64,000 nt of DNA from Himantopus leucocephalus (GCA_003993805.1 RSEF01000020.1:12643655-12707654), one strand, 5' to 3'; positions 1 through 14,425 are shown, counted from the stretch's first letter. A program made the numbers and translations. Notes: generated from the sequence alone by a model not told the origin.

Positions 1-2959
1 ATTCACAAAAGGTGAATTCTGCAAGAATTTTGTATTTAAAAAAGAAAGGAAGAAACCACCAGGCCACCTGAGCTAGCTAGCAAGCTAAGGATACAAGAAC
101 AAGAAGGCCAAATTTTCTATTAGAAAGGGATTTAGTATCCTATATCTTTTTCTGCCCCAAGCCTCTTGCAAAAACCTGGTGAAAAGGTACTGCAGAGGTC
201 TCGGCTAACTGTTCCAGCAGGGCTAACAGTACTGCAGAGCAACGAGGTTTCTGCTTATCCTGAAGCTTCCAGGTTTTTCAGTGTCGTCTCCTTCACATGA
301 TTTTCTATAGTATTATCGACTCAGCTTTAAAGAGTTGCCCACGTGGTTATATTCCTGCTGCTTAACACACATAAAGACAGCAAGTGATTCCCACAGGCAG
401 CCCCACTCTGTTGGTTTATGTATATAAAGTCAGGAGTGACAAGGGCATCACTAAAGTAACAATATTTTGCTTGTTTTCTTTAGGAAAAAGACTTTAGACA
501 AATGAATTTCCTTTTTACAAAGGAAAAGCCTGAGGGGTCTTCACCTTTTCCCCACACACTTTTTAAAGCACCTGAAAGGGATCTCTGGAATTCCATACAA
601 GTGTTGCCAGGAGTGGAAAAATTTCTGGTGAAAGAATTTAAATATTAAAACACTGAGGGAAAGCAGTGAGACTTACTTCCATGCAGGGATCATTTTGTTC
701 AAGTTTCAACAAAAATTTTTCAGTCCATACCAATTTAATTGCTGGATCCATCCAGTCCGACTACATGCACAGATGCTGACATCTGCTTTTGTGTTGATGA
801 GCAGGCGCTACCCGCTTTGCTGGCTCATGGATCTTCCTTGGTAAAGCAGGGAAGAACTTGCAGGAGGTTACAATCCTCAGATTATTCCCTTTTGAATTTA
901 CTCTAGATCCTTTTTGCAGCTGGGATGCAAGAACAGCACACAGACAAGCAGTGCCCTTTACACTCGCATTAGGTTGCCAAATATTACTGAGAATTCCCTT
1001 CACTTCTCAAAGGTCCCAGCAATAATTTCAATCATCTTTTGAGCAGCACAACCGCTATTGACTCAGGCATTCCTTGATAAATAAATGCACACATGTTTTC
1101 TTTTTGTAAAACACTGCCAACTGATAGGTTATCATTTTAGGGTAGAAATTGCTGTGATGAGCTCCCAAGTTAGTGAAAACATATTTTGCTTTATTCAAGG
1201 ACATATTGTTACTGTTTTTAAACATCAAGGCCCAGCTGTTATTACTATCTGGTGTTAGTTTTATATTCTTCTCCATTGTGGAAGCTTACAACTGTGTTTA
1301 GTCTTCACTTGACTTGTACTTTCTTCCTTTTTTTACGTTCTTTCTGCAGCATAATTGGACAATATTTGTAGCTCCCCCTTTGCATCCCTGAATATCTGAG
1401 CTCAAGATAACAAAGGCATCAAAACACTGTAACAAAGGAACATCACATAACTGCAACAAGAAAGAGTTGAATGTTTTCTGATGGAATACTTCCTACAGCC
1501 TTTTTTTTTTTAAAAAATTTCAGAATGGGTATTTTTGACTGACAGGGTTTTCAAAAAGTTTAAAGATTAAGTTATAGTATTATAAAATAATATTTTTGCT
1601 TCATTTCTATATATAAGACAGAAGTAGAGTCCCTTCAGTCAAGAAAAATGAATGCAAAGCAACTGTCTTCAATTTTTTTTAAAACATTCTTGAGATTTCT
1701 GACTAAAAAATTCTGAAGCATTGAATTTTCTTTTTTTTCCTTCCAAGTAGCGTTGGTTTCTGTGTAGAATGATAATTTTTGGTTCATGTACTGAGAATGG
1801 CAAAATAAAGTGCAGTATTACTAGAGACTATAAATTACATTGATTGCTAAGAAGACCAGGCTCTTTCTAATGTACTTCACCTACAGTTTTGACTGCTTAT
1901 ATGACATGACAGATAATCATTTAAATGAAAGTCAATATAACTCAGGATCATTAAGTGACTGAACAGAAATAACACTGTTTTAAAAGTACGTTATGAAAAG
2001 ACAAGCAGGAGAACACTGACATATTTGTACACATATGTACTAAAATATGTAAGTATGGAAAACAGGGGCAGTTTAAGATATTCCACATATAGATATTTGT
2101 TCAGAATTTTTTCACTGAAAAGCAATACAGTTTAAATAAAAACTTTGATAGCTTGTGTAGCTAAACTTATTAAAAATGGAATAGAAAGGCAAGAGATTTT
2201 TGTAATATCAAATCGTCTCACTTCAGATTTTTTGAAAAAAGGCTTCTCTTTTTTTTCGAGATTGCTTTACATTTTACATAAAAAATGCAAATTGGAATAA
2301 TAATAAAAAAAAGGATCAAATCTTTCCCCAAAAGTTTTATCTGATGGACCATGAGATTTTCCTTTTCCTCATAAAAGAAGCTAACTCTGATCGCTCTCTC
2401 CACAACACTGAAAATCTGCCCACCTACATAAAAGTGCTCGTTTGGCTTGATCAGGATTAACAGTTCATTTTCTGCCCTTTGACAGAAACTGTGCATTTTA
2501 GTAATTTACTGTGGGTGGGCTCTATTTGACATCTAACTTCAGTGTTTTATCGTTGGTGCCTTTGTTTCTCAGTAAGCAGAGACAAAAGCACTTTTCTTGC
2601 TCTGATCCCAGGCAAATTATAAACTGGGATTTATTAACAGTTACATGAAGATTGTCCTGACAAGCACATCCCAGCTCATAACCTGTCAGTATCTGAGTCA
2701 CTCAGATCACCTTTCACTATAAATTTGTTTTTGATTACTTTAATCTATTGAAAAGTTACATTATCAAAATAAAAAATAAAAGATGTGCAGAGATAATAAA
2801 TGGAGATATTGATGATACTTTCTGTGCTTGGGTGATATGGGACCAATTATTACTAAACTGATTTCATAGTTTTAAACTTTCTAGAAGGATGTGAAAAACT
2901 ACAGTGAAGAAACTCACTCGAGGCACATAAAATAGCAATGTTCAATTTTCAAGCTTAGT

Positions 2960-3330
2960 CATCTTAAAGGGAATTAATTAGGGAGCAGCATCACCTAACC
3001 TACTGCTGAAACTGAGCACCAAACTGCAGCATCCAGATTAATGCATAATTTTTTTAATTGAATCTTGAACAACAGTTTCTTTTTAAATACTGTCTTATAA
3101 GAAAATCTCCCCTGATTTTACAGCAGGAACTGACCCCACTTTCCACGTTCCCTGAATGACCCAGCTGGAAGCATTAAGTAAATCATCTGCCTGCAAATGC
3201 CAAATTAGCATTCAGATATGCATTTTCTGGTTAGCCAGCAGAGGTATTTTGCAGAAAGCCTGACATTTATTGCAACGAGAGGGAAACACCATCGATTGTA
3301 ACATGTCATCACAATCCAGGGAAGTGTAAA
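2960..3330. promoter_or_regulatory. Possible conserved non-coding element (low confidence)
   Basis: This stretch is free of recognisable repeats and rich in short homeodomain- and POU-like words: AATTAATTA near 2973, ATTAATGCATAA near 3038, an ATTAGC near 3205 and ATATGCAT near 3216. Such density is typical of developmental enhancers, but AT-rich DNA produces these words by chance. I see no conservation data, so this is inference from composition only. The alternative is ordinary AT-rich spacer. Confidence 0.2.
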
Positions 3331-6300
3331 AATATTTTCATACAGAGTGAGAGACTAGAAAATTTCCGGATTAATTGCAAAGAGATTGAGAAGTTTAATA
3401 TATGTAAAAAACCTAAACAACAAGGCTCCATATTAAGAAAGAATATGTTACTGAGAGGATATCTCTAAATACAAGCTTTCAAATACACTAGGAAGTAGGC
3501 AAGCTGACACTGCATTTCAGTTTCTTAAAACAAAGAACTGTCTCTGACATCAGCATACTTCACAACCTGAAGATACATCCTGTGATATCCACATATACAG
3601 TTATACCTACAGTCTTCAAACCCACAGACACTGATTTAACCCTGCAAGACCAGGTAACAGGTCCTGCATAGCCTAGCTAGCATATACAGCTTTGGAAACT
3701 GAAAAGATGAATTCATTTTTATCAATTAAAATGTAAGGGAAACATGGGGAAAACCCCTAAAACTAAACTAAATGCATAGAGGACTTGTATCAAAATACAT
3801 GGAAAAATAGATGAAAACGGCATGTTTTATAAATTGACCTCATATTAGACAAACATATTCAGGAAAAAATTGTGAAGCATCTGAGATATTTCAAAACCAT
3901 GACTAGTTCTGTGCTTCTTCATAAGTAATATATGCGTGTTTGATTTTAAAAGGAAAAAGATTCCCAGATATTTCAAACCATTTTTATTTTTTCCATGAAT
4001 GTAGCCCCAAAAAATGAAGATTCAGTGACCCAGGGTAACCACTGCTATTTTCAATTGCCCTTTCTTCATCAGCTCAAGAACGCTCAAATCTTCAAGCAGG
4101 TTTCTGAGTCTCTTGGGACACATAAGAGGAATTCACAATCTTGCAGCTGCTACCTGGATGCAGTTTGTCAAGATCATATTAAAAAACTGTATTCACCTCA
4201 TAATTCGATAGATCATTACACATACACAATTTTTAATGTAACCACTGGCCCATTACAAAAATACCTAGTTTCATCTGTTCAAGATGCCTCTTATGACACA
4301 GGTGGTAAGGGACCTCTAATTGGAGACATTCATTGACTTACAACCTCTTCATCAGTCCCAGGAGGGATTTGCTAAGCTCATGTTAACTGAATGCAATCCC
4401 TAATATTTAAACAAGTTAGCAGCAGTAAATCTCGTGTCACACTGTTTCCCACTGCTAAGCAGAGCATAAAATTACCGAGCACCTGTCAACTTCTCCATTG
4501 CAGCCATAAACTGCATTTTCTTCAGTATTGCTGAGCAAAAGCCACATTTAGTTTTATAAATCCACTTTCATGTCACTGCTAAGAACAGTTGTACTTCAGA
4601 TTACTACAGCAAACAGCTGTGAAATTTTTTATTGCTGAAATTTTCTCGATTTCATATTCATCTGATGGGCTGTACCTTTAAAAAACCCCTACAGATAATT
4701 TTATGCATTCACATTGTTTTTTGGACCACTTGGACATAGCATAGATGTAGACATTATTACTTTTAAACTGTGTTCTAACATGAAGAATTTGATTGCACGG
4801 TCGATGCATTCATGCAAGCTGCCTGCACCTTTTCAGAGGATACATGGAAATTTGGCAAGAATATTAAAATCTCTCCTTAACAACAACAACAAAATCTACT
4901 TTTTCCTTATATTTAAATATAAATAAAACATGAAATTAAAATTACTGCAATTACATCTTTTCTTTACACAAGTTGAAATGCCTCATTCATTTTATAGATG
5001 ATGCTCATTTCATAATCTAAGTTACTGTTGGAAGTAACGCTCCAGTGCCCCACAAGCAGGCGGCAGGAGAGGCTCAGGAGGTCCCTCTGCTGCGTGCCTA
5101 CCCCACAGTACACCCACATCTGTCTGCTGAAGGAATTTCATACAAAGCTGGCCTACAGCCACTACAGGGAATCAAATTTGGTTTTTTCCTGACTAGGGAC
5201 ACACCTGCAGCAGCAAGCCAGTGAAGCTGTCACACAGGCTCACTGGGACGAGAGAAACACTTCAGTGTTAAGCTCAGCTCTTGTAATTCATAAATATACA
5301 TAATGATGACATTCCCCCTCCATCCTCCTTCCCCCAGACAGACTCCTGAAGAAGAAAAAAAAAAAAAATAACCACCAAACTACGTCGTGGTAAGCTTAGG
5401 ATGTTCTCTCCTCCCTCAAAAATTAAATAGCCACTGTAAGACTCAAAATGTCTAGTCTAAACAAATGAAATCGGTAACATAAAAACACCACACAACAAAA
5501 ACCCACAAACATTAAAGGTTCTCCCTTTTCATTGTTTCTTCCCTGGCTGTTAAACCTAAATCACTCCTGAGCTGAATTCCATTCAAACTTGGCAGGTTTA
5601 TGGAAATAATACCTGCTGAAAAACAGACTACTTTTTGAATTAATAGCACAATGCGTTCTGAGGCAAAATGTCAAAAATATCAGCCTGTTGTACTGTGTCC
5701 TAGAGCAGGGTGTCATAGACAAAATTCTTATAATTTATCAAATTCCAGCAAGCTTATCAGCTCTGGAAGGACAGAAGTAGCAAGTAAGTGCTCCAAAGCA
5801 CAAACTAATATCTTTAAGAGATATATACAGAACATAGAAATACCATCACGTCTGAGCATCCTTAGTAAACAATCTCAGTGTGGCTGATAGCACAGAAGAA
5901 TGACTTTTCTTTCAGAGGCTTTGCACCATTGTTATTCTACCAAAGATTATTAAAAGTCCTTCACACACTTTCTAAGTATCAGGAAACATTTCTGCTTTTG
6001 CAAAGCCAGACTTATGACAAAAAAAGAAGACAGGAAAAAAACACTAATTTCGCTCTTAGTTAGGTCAACTGAAAAACTTACTGGATCAAATTGGTATGAC
6101 TTTTTATTAAGACAGATCTGCAGTAGAGCAACAAACTCCTCATCAAAACAGTACCACTTTCATAGGATACATTTTCCATTGCCTAACTTGCTTTTAAATT
6201 CTAATTTACATAAGAATGATGCCTACCAAACAACTCTAAATACAAACCATCATGGTACTAGTTCTCAGTTAGATTGAAAGTTTGAGGAGTTACAACCCAG

Positions 6301-9300
6301 GAGTGTTTGAGGTATCAGCGGTAATATATTGATTATCTGAAATGGTCCTGTGCTCACAATTGGTTTAAATCACTGTCTTGTCTAATTGCGTCTGAGAGCA
6401 AGGGTACAGGGGTTTCTTTGTGGTGCTGGTTTTAATTGGTGTGAAATGCTTCACTGTCTTCATGGGCAGAAGGTTAGCTCCTATCCCAAACTGAAGTTAA
6501 TTTGGGGTGTGAAGGGAATAAATAATAAAGAAAGAGAATAATTGCTTTTTTTTCCCCAAAAATATGAAATGAGCTTTTTAGACAGGGTTCCCCACAGTAC
6601 GTGAAAATAGTGTTTTAAAATAGAATCCTTCCTAATTCTTGGTACTACATTGTTTTAAGAGATCCCACTTTTTTCAAAGAGTTGAACAATGTCTTTCATA
6701 GTGTAATCCAATACTGGCTATCTGAATTTTTCTGAACATTAATTATCGCCAAGCTGTAGGTTACATCACGGAAATTCTCATAGAAAAACCTTCATTTATT
6801 CAAATAAGTCAGTTTGCTTCACTAAGTAAAAGGAGCTTTTTCTTTGCATTTCAAGCTTTAAGACTGTCCATCAAGACTAAAAAAAATATTATACTGCAGT
6901 TATTGAACACTTCATCTGTCCATGCTACAGACTTGCTGATCTACAAATGTTCAACATGGAAGCTTATCAAAACAATAAGGACTGAGCAGGAGTCAGTCTT
7001 GCACTTAAGACCAAAAGACTAGAGAAGATACATTTGTTTATAAAAAAATCTGCATCCAGAGTTATTTTTCTGGAGCTGTTGTTTTGCAATATGGCTTGGA
7101 AAGATAAAAGACAAAGCTAATGAGTCTCATTTTGTCCTAACCTATTCTCTGTAGTCGTTTCAATAACGCAGTTTGTACTTTAATTCTACAGCTTATTTTT
7201 CGCATGGTCAGCCCTGTATCACAAGCATTACAAAGAAACTTCACCATGGTGGAAAAAAGGAGTGACTTTACTTAAAACCAAGTTGTTTCAAAATTTCCAT
7301 CGAGGGACTTAAATGTTTAAGGGAGGGGAAAAAAGAAAAATAATAAGTAAGAAAAGATATTTCTTTAAAAAGGAAAGATTCTTCTTTGTAATACTGGCTT
7401 TTACATATGTATATAATGTGTTTTAAATATAAAAAAATTAAAACTTATTCTAAAATATCAAAATGTAAAATCAAGGTGTGATCACACCCTCTTCCCCATA
7501 TCAATTTTCCATTTTTATATATATATATATTTATTGCACTTCTGTGAAGTTTTCCACTCCAGCATAACACCGTACCACCCCATACCCAAAAATCCGCAGA
7601 CTGTAGGCTGGACACTTCTGCTACCCCCAGCTGCAAGTCTAACCTCTGGAAGATTGAATGAATCTTTTCCTCTTCATTTCTAGTTTACCATGCATGTTTC
7701 TTTCTGATCTCCAAGGACACCACAATTGCAGTTCTTATCATAAAGATAAATGCTTTCCCCCCACATCTTTTTCCAAAGGTTTCTTTCCTTCACTGCTGTT
7801 CACTGTCAACATACTGAAAGTAAGGCTCAGATGCCTCCGGCTTAAGTCTATGCCTGTTGTGATGTCTGAATGACTTGCAAGGAGAAAAGAGACAGTCTTT
7901 ACCTATGATTACCAGGTACAGGTATTTGGAAAAATAATGGCCTTATTCCCCTACATTTAGAATAGAAAATAGCCATGCACATCTGTGGAGAGGTGGCAAC
8001 TATTGGCAAATAATAACTTTTCATATGGTGGCCGCGCTTGCAGAATATTGTTCTTATTCTGTACCGTTTACTCTTAGAACTGGCTGGGAAACACAGGCAA
8101 AAAAAATAATTTTGCTTACAGAAAATGGAAGTTTCAGAGTTCAATAAGACCCCTCCATGAGTTAGCAACAATTGCACTTTTCAGGAAATAATGCTTTTTG
8201 CATTTTTCCGTCCAAACTTCAAAGCGATTTACACATTTGTAACCCACCATCTGCTGAGTGTTTGAGGATGTGGGGACCAAGCATTCAGAACTGTAGGAAA
8301 TTCTCCTAACAGATGGGTACATTGTCTCTATTAGCCAGACAGCATCTGTCCTGGCCACCCTGTCCGCCTTCCATATCACCCACTTTATCCCCAGGAGGGT
8401 CTCAGCAAGTCAGCAGCAGTGACAGGTTTCACCAAGATGCTCTTCTGCAGGGAGAAGACTTTTGTGTAAGCAGAATATGGGAATTGACTGTAATGGAGAA
8501 AAATACTTCAAGAGGTAATGTGTACTGTTTGAAATGCCATCTCTTGATCCATTAATGTACTGGAAACATGTTCGTTACTAGTCCCAGTACCATCCAATCC
8601 TCTATTCCAATAAACTTGTGAAAAGAAGAGAGGTATTTCATTACTCTTCCCTACACCAGAAACCTGCTACTCATGTCAACTCACTCTCCTTCCATCCATT
8701 TCCTCAGAAAAATGCAAAACACCAAACACGATTCCCATTCAGTACTTTTTCTACTGTTCTGGAGTAAAAAGACAGAGCAGATGAGAAGATGCTGACAAGT
8801 ATGCCAGTCCCACTTCACCACGGTGCTGAGGGGTATAAACACAAATTCATAAAGTGTTTTTTATATGAGACCTCAAATTATCATGAGTTACTGGAATATC
8901 ACTTGTACAATGGCAGTACGTTAACTACTGACGATGTTCCAGAAACACAGCTCACGTTAGCTCACCCAGTAGTCAGATCAAGTCTTGCTGTAAGTAGCCA
9001 GAAAGACGCAAGGTTTCCAGTACATGAAAGCACCTTGCAATTACAACCTTTCTGTGGTGAAGGTGGACTGTGCGCATTTGAGGAACACATCCCCAAGATG
9101 ATGCTGAGGGTGGGGGGGGAGAATTATTCTGAACACTGTATTTTGTCTTTGAACCTTTCTTCAAATGAGGGTCAAGTACCAAACTTACACAGCTAGACAG
9201 CAACCTGGAAAAATTTGAGCTAGATCCACTAGCTTCAGTGAAGCTTGAACAGCTTGCAGAAGTCATATATTCAAACCAGACAGCATTAACCTGAAAGATT

Positions 9301-12041
9301 TTTTTTGGCTAGGGGGATAAGACCAGGCCATTAAACCTCCTATCTAGCTCTGTTCCCAGTTTTTGTCTGATTACTTAACAAAAGTAAATGTGCTGAACAG
9401 ACCCTTGCTAATGAGCTGCAGTATAACTATTGCTTATAAATTCATCCAACAGATTTAAACGAACAGCCACTTTTGGTTTTGTGAGTAATTCCCTTTCGGT
9501 TCAGTCCTGTGATTTAAGGGAAAAAGGAAGACTTGGAGGTCCTTTTTTCCAAACTCCATTCATCATCTGGTAGTGCTCTCTTCTCCAAAACACAGCAAAG
9601 AATAACAACCAAACAATTGCGCTTTGGTCTTTTCAGCACCTGCAACAGCAGAGCACTCTGCTCCAGGAAAAGATGGAACCTCTGTGCCCTTTCACATTTC
9701 CTTTTTTGCTTTTGCTAGTGTAAATATGGGAAAGGAACAGTACTTCAGTATTTCTAAAGAGAAGGAGGAGATGGATGGCTGTAAGGTGTAATCTGATCAG
9801 GCAACAAAGTTATTTTGGAACAGTAGCATTATTTTTCTTGGTTAAATTAGCAGTTGGACACGCAGATGAAACCGTATGTTTGTATTCACATACGAGCAGA
9901 CTCTGCCTACCAACACTTCTTGCATTAAAACTTCTTCAAATTCAAAAAAATTTTTATTCCCACAGAGAGGCAGGAAAAGACTATAAAGAAACCTGAAACC
10001 AATCTTACCCTAACATTGTAACAAAAATAGCAACAACTCCATTTATCTAAACACTACACACATTAAATATAATATTTTTCTAATTCAGAATTCATTATAA
10101 AATAATACGAAAATAAGACTATTCCCCATAGTGTAATTATTTAAGGGAATATTTTTGCTTTCTAGATTAGCAAGGCACTGGTGTGATACAGATCCTATGC
10201 AGGGCCAAGAGAGAACATGTCTCTTCCACCCGCCAGTTATATCCTCCTCAGGATCATCTGCTGTCTTAGCACTGGATTGTATGTTTCTTTGATTGCTTCA
10301 GGTCCACGAGCGCCTGATTTTACCTGTGGGTCAGACTAGCTACATCTGTCCACATCTCCTAATACAGCTCTTTAGGGTGCAGTGTCCTTGTCCGCAGTGT
10401 GCAGTTTGAAAATCAGTCACAAAAATACTCTTTTGTTGCTGTTACATTTGAGTGAAAGAATACAAAATGTAGACATAAAGGTGAGTACAGTTTCCAAGGA
10501 AAAGGGAACAAAGCGTCTTCATACCTGTGGTCATTCATCAACTCTGTCATTTACACTGTGACTTGGTTCAGGTAAGTCATCTCACCTATATGCAAGGTAT
10601 ATAACATGCCATTAACTGACTTTGTAAAGAGCATTCTGAATTCTTGGAAGAAAAGACCCTAAAGCAACATTGTTACTGCACATGTAATTTATGACTCAGG
10701 TATAGCTAGGAAGGAAAAAAAACCCTATAAATAAAATTTCAAAGCTCTTTTTAGAGGTGGTCACAAAACTTAACTATTTGAACCTCTATTATGATCCGTA
10801 ATAAGAAAGCAGGCATGTGACTGTGTTCTGCTTGGCAGCAGAGGAGGAGATGAAATGACCTTTAATCATTGCAGCTCAAAAAAAAAGATCCGGGCAGTTC
10901 CACTGATATATCTGCCCATACTTTGAAAAGAAAAATAAATAAAAATCTCAGAAAATACAGGCTGATTTGACAGAAACACTGTATAAAAATACCTTGTTTT
11001 GTTTTAGGGTGGAGAAGGGTAGCTTTTATCTTTTTCTGAAATTCTGGAGGCATTTCAGTCGCTAAAACCGGCTAAAAGGCTCTTGTAGTCTAGTTTACTA
11101 AGTGAAAATCTTACACTGGGCAAAGAGCAACAAAGGCAATTCTTTTCCATGTTTGAAACACATTTTAATGTGCATAAAAGTGTGATTTTCTTTAAGTCTG
11201 AAAGATATATAGATAAGGTCTTACAGCATCCTTAGTCTCTTGCTATTACAGAATGTGATGCCAATCCAGGCAAATTGTTTTCCTGCGTCACCTTCAATAC
11301 TCGGATACCTCCCAAAAGAAGACATAGTCGGCATCTAGTAAAAAGACTGGTATTCTGTCTTTGTGCAGCATTTGGTATGTATTTTTCTCCCTTTTCTTAG
11401 GCAATGTAATAATAAGGGTAATAAAAATATATTACTAATAGATGAAGGCATGTAAGACATGATTATTTGTGATCACATAATCTATCAGTCTAAAAGCTAA
11501 TATTTTTTATAAAAATGAACGTTTTCCAAACAATTCTTCTATATTAAATTCTAATGACCATTAGTTTTAAACAGAACTCTAAATCCCAGGCTCATGTGCA
11601 GAACAAGAAGTAGTTGAAATGAAGCAGAAACCCATGACTGAGCACAATTTCTAGCGAGTCAGACTTGGTTACTGGCTTTTTTCATTTTCATCTATGTCAC
11701 CAAAACCAGAATTATCCCAAGTAGTGTAGATTTGTCCTTACAAGAAAACTGAGGTATCGCCTGACCTTGAGACATTGACTTGAAAGACAGCCCAACAATT
11801 CAGCCCATACTTTATGGCTTCATAGTTTTCAAAATAACACAAAATATAGAAAACGGTGGAAATGACCCATCACACTTATGCTATTTCTGCTCACCAGAGT
11901 TGATTCTTATTCCTTTGTTATTACTTTTTTTTTAAGCAGACTTTTGAACTCAACCTATAAAACACAAAGGGATAATTGACAAACTGGTAGTTTTATCTTT
12001 GCCACAAAGCATTTTATAGAGCTTTTGCTAAAACTAGTATG

Positions 12042-12359
12042 TTACTGATGAGAGTAGTACCCATGGAGTGCTACTTGACACCACCCCTTGGCCCTGTAAC
12101 AATAACAGGAATTAGGCACAAAGAACAGTAACTGGTGTATTGGAGACTCCTCTGCGCTGCACACGGGGACCACTATCCAAAGCCCTGTCTGTGCATCACA
12201 TTGTCGAGAAACATCAGTGAACAACTTCTGCAGCCGACTGTGTTCTCTATCTGGCATTTCAGACTTCAAAGCCACAACATTTTCCACTTGGGCCTTCCAA
12301 GTTGCAGTAGTGACCGCCTGCACTGGAGGCAGCCTGATAAATAAATCACAGTGTGTCAT
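12042..12359 (-). other. Open frame of unknown status, 105 codons
   Basis: The minus strand is open for 105 codons from a methionine at 12359. The translation has a mixed, fairly protein-like composition in its middle (charged and amphipathic around ENVVALKSEMPDREHSRLQK), with a cysteine- and aromatic-rich C-terminal part. I do not recognise a domain. A shorter frame of 69 codons is open on the opposite strand across the same bases, which weakens the case for coding. A frame of this length is expected several times by chance in 64 kb read six ways. It could be a lone exon, a pseudogene piece or nothing. Confidence 0.12.
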
Positions 12360-13667
12360 CGCCTCTCTCTCTCATGTAAAACAAATGTTCTAATTGGGAT
12401 TGAAGAAGCATCATGATTGGGATCATCACAAAAATTATTCACCTACTAAAAATGTATGTTGGTTATTCTAAAGCAGGCTACACAGATTTTCAATTTAATT
12501 TACAACGGAGGCAACTCCATAACGTGTAGGGTTCACATGGAAACCCTAAGTGGAAAGAGCAAGTTCAGATCCAGACATTCAAATCAAGCTAAAAAGAGGC
12601 AGAGACAAATTCTGCTTTTAGCTAACAGTTCTCACTAACATAGCAGGATTTTTAACCTGTTTGACCAAGGACAAAAACTGACAACAAGGGAGGGCTTAAA
12701 GCAGTTATCCAAGTTATGCACCCAATAAAAAAATATTCATATTTGCTGCAATTTGTCTTTGGTGCAAACTAAGCTAAACTGAGATTCACTACAAGAGCAA
12801 TAAGAAGAAAGAGAGGAAGAAACCGTTCATACATTTTGGCATTAAACTTCTAAAAATCAACTACACGCCATTGCTCAGCCTTGGGTTATATCTTTTCTTC
12901 CTGCATGCAGAGATATGAGTAAGAGTTGTGTGCTTCTCATTGATTTGCTTCTCCACCTTTATGCTTTCTTGGTCGCAGACTGCACTATTACTCTATTTAA
13001 ATTCTCATCTATACTCTGCCTGTAGCCAGAAGCACTCAATTAACTGATCTGCAATTCTGAACACGCACAGAACACCCCTCATTTCCTCCTAAGCATAAGC
13101 CCCTAGCAACTCAGCTATCGCATGTGTTTTTAGGGTTCATCTACATACAAAACCATCAGGGAATCATAGTAACAGCTCCAGTTTGATTTTCTCTTAAATA
13201 CTGTTTGCTTTTTGTAAAACAGCCATCCAGAGAACATTTTGTGGGAATAATTTAATCTTCAGCCTGATAATATTTAATTAAACATTTAAGAAACAAACCC
13301 ACCATACGGAAGTGTTCCTTCTAGCCCGGTATACCACACAAAACAATGTTGTATGATTTAAAATTTGCATTTTTAATTATACCTCAAAAATTCTCACTGA
13401 TCTATCCTCTCAGGGCTGGAACTGATCTAGCCTAGTTTTATCTACCATAAGTTCAGTCATTTTATTTGCAATTTTCACAATATGGCATCATTACAAGAAC
13501 TGAATTAGGAAAATAATATTTAACAGCTGTATGAGCCTTCTCACTTAGGTATTTTCTTAAAATAATATGAGATGGTGTGCATTTATAGGAGCTAGTCAGA
13601 GAACTCATTGAATAAACTATTCAAGCAATACTAATACTGAGGATATGGGCAGGATTTACCTGTTTCT

Positions 13668-13669
13668 NG

Positions 13670-13712
<43 letters not shown>
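13668..13712. repeat. Single N followed by a 38-base A run
   Basis: One undetermined base at 13668 lies six bases upstream of an uninterrupted run of 38 A (13675-13712). The run creates a meaningless poly-phenylalanine frame on the minus strand. No AATAAA signal lies in the usual 10-30 base window upstream (the nearest is near 13611), and no gene-like body precedes the run, so I do not read it as the tail of a retrocopy. The run length is a likely site of sequencing error. Confidence 0.9.
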
Positions 13713-13714
<2 letters not shown>

Positions 13715-14200
13715 AGAAAATCTAGGAATATTAATCAGAGGTGATTTACGGCCACTTGACAAACAAAGCAAGCATGGCCTCTGCATGCCAGAGAGGTAAC
13801 TGCAATTGAGATAAGTACAAACAACATTTTGTTCAACACGGTGGTGCAAGATCATCTAGAACTCTGATCAGATGTATCATAGGAGGATTCATTCACACAG
13901 AGCCAGAGAAGACTGTCTAGGGAACCCAATAGGCTGTTTTCTAAATTGGTTCAGAACCAGTTTTGCTCTCTTGTTCTAGCAGAAGAACAAACGAGCTGGA
14001 TAACACTGTTTCTCTCTAGCTACAACAGATTAAACATGAATGAAGTTGATCAACTATTTAAACCTACATCTTAATGTTGACACAAAAGTTCATAATGTTA
14101 TTATTAATGTTTAGGCTGAAAACTCGAAGATTCCTAGGTCAAGTCTTCCCTAAAAGTGGTGGTGATGGGCAGTGATGGGCAGATGAGATCAAAATGCAGC
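13713..14200. other. Non-coding spacer
   Basis: This holds unique AT-rich sequence between the A run and the CR1 fragment. The only structure is a short tandem of GTGATGGGCA near 14162-14181. No gene or further repeat is recognised. Confidence 0.6.
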
Positions 14201-14425
14201 TGGCAGCCAGGTACTAGTGGTGCTGATACTGGGAGTGATACTGGTTTATACCTCCATTAGGGCCTGGGTGATGGGATTGGACACGCTCAGTGAGCAAACG
14301 AGTGCCCCAATGGGATGGGTATGAGGGGGCCATGGACGCTGTTCAGTGGGTGGCTCAGGGGCACGCAGCTTGCGAGGGGAACCTGCATGAGCTGGGTTTG
14401 TTCAGGCTCAGGAAAACGAAGGATA
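14201..14425 (+). mobile_element. CR1 LINE fragment with internal deletion
   Basis: Two blocks match the CR1 consensus as I know it. The first, about 14201-14300, corresponds to the part of the second reading frame around the reverse-transcriptase region: it has the ACTAGTGGTG word and then CCTGGGTGATGGGATTG followed by a CTCAGTGAG-like stretch. The second, about 14368-14425, corresponds to the later GCGAGGGGAACCTG / GAGCTGGGTTTGTTCAGGCT block. In full CR1 these blocks are several hundred bases apart, so the middle is missing. The 66 bases between them are not clearly CR1. The copy is diverged and dead. A 139-codon open frame starting at 14290 runs through it and is not a gene. Confidence 0.62.

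Larger units (their letters stand above)
1..13660. other. Unique AT-rich non-coding DNA, no gene recognised
   Basis: I read this interval on both strands and found no exon, RNA gene or recognisable transposable element. Open frames are short (the longest are 135 codons at 8789-9196 on + and 113 codons at 3995-4336 on +) and resemble no family I know. Simple sequence is minor, for example a short TA run near 7517-7531 and a CT run at 12361-12373. The stretch at about 2960-3330 is described separately as a possible conserved element. Small exons cannot be excluded by eye. Confidence 0.6.

Noticed and set aside
13675..13712. A38 run as the tail of a processed retrogene
   Set aside because: No poly(A) signal at the right distance, no gene-like body upstream, and no flanking target duplication seen.
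13673..13855. Minus-strand frame ending in a poly-phenylalanine tract
   Set aside because: The tract is the 38-base A run read backwards. It is low-complexity DNA beside an N.
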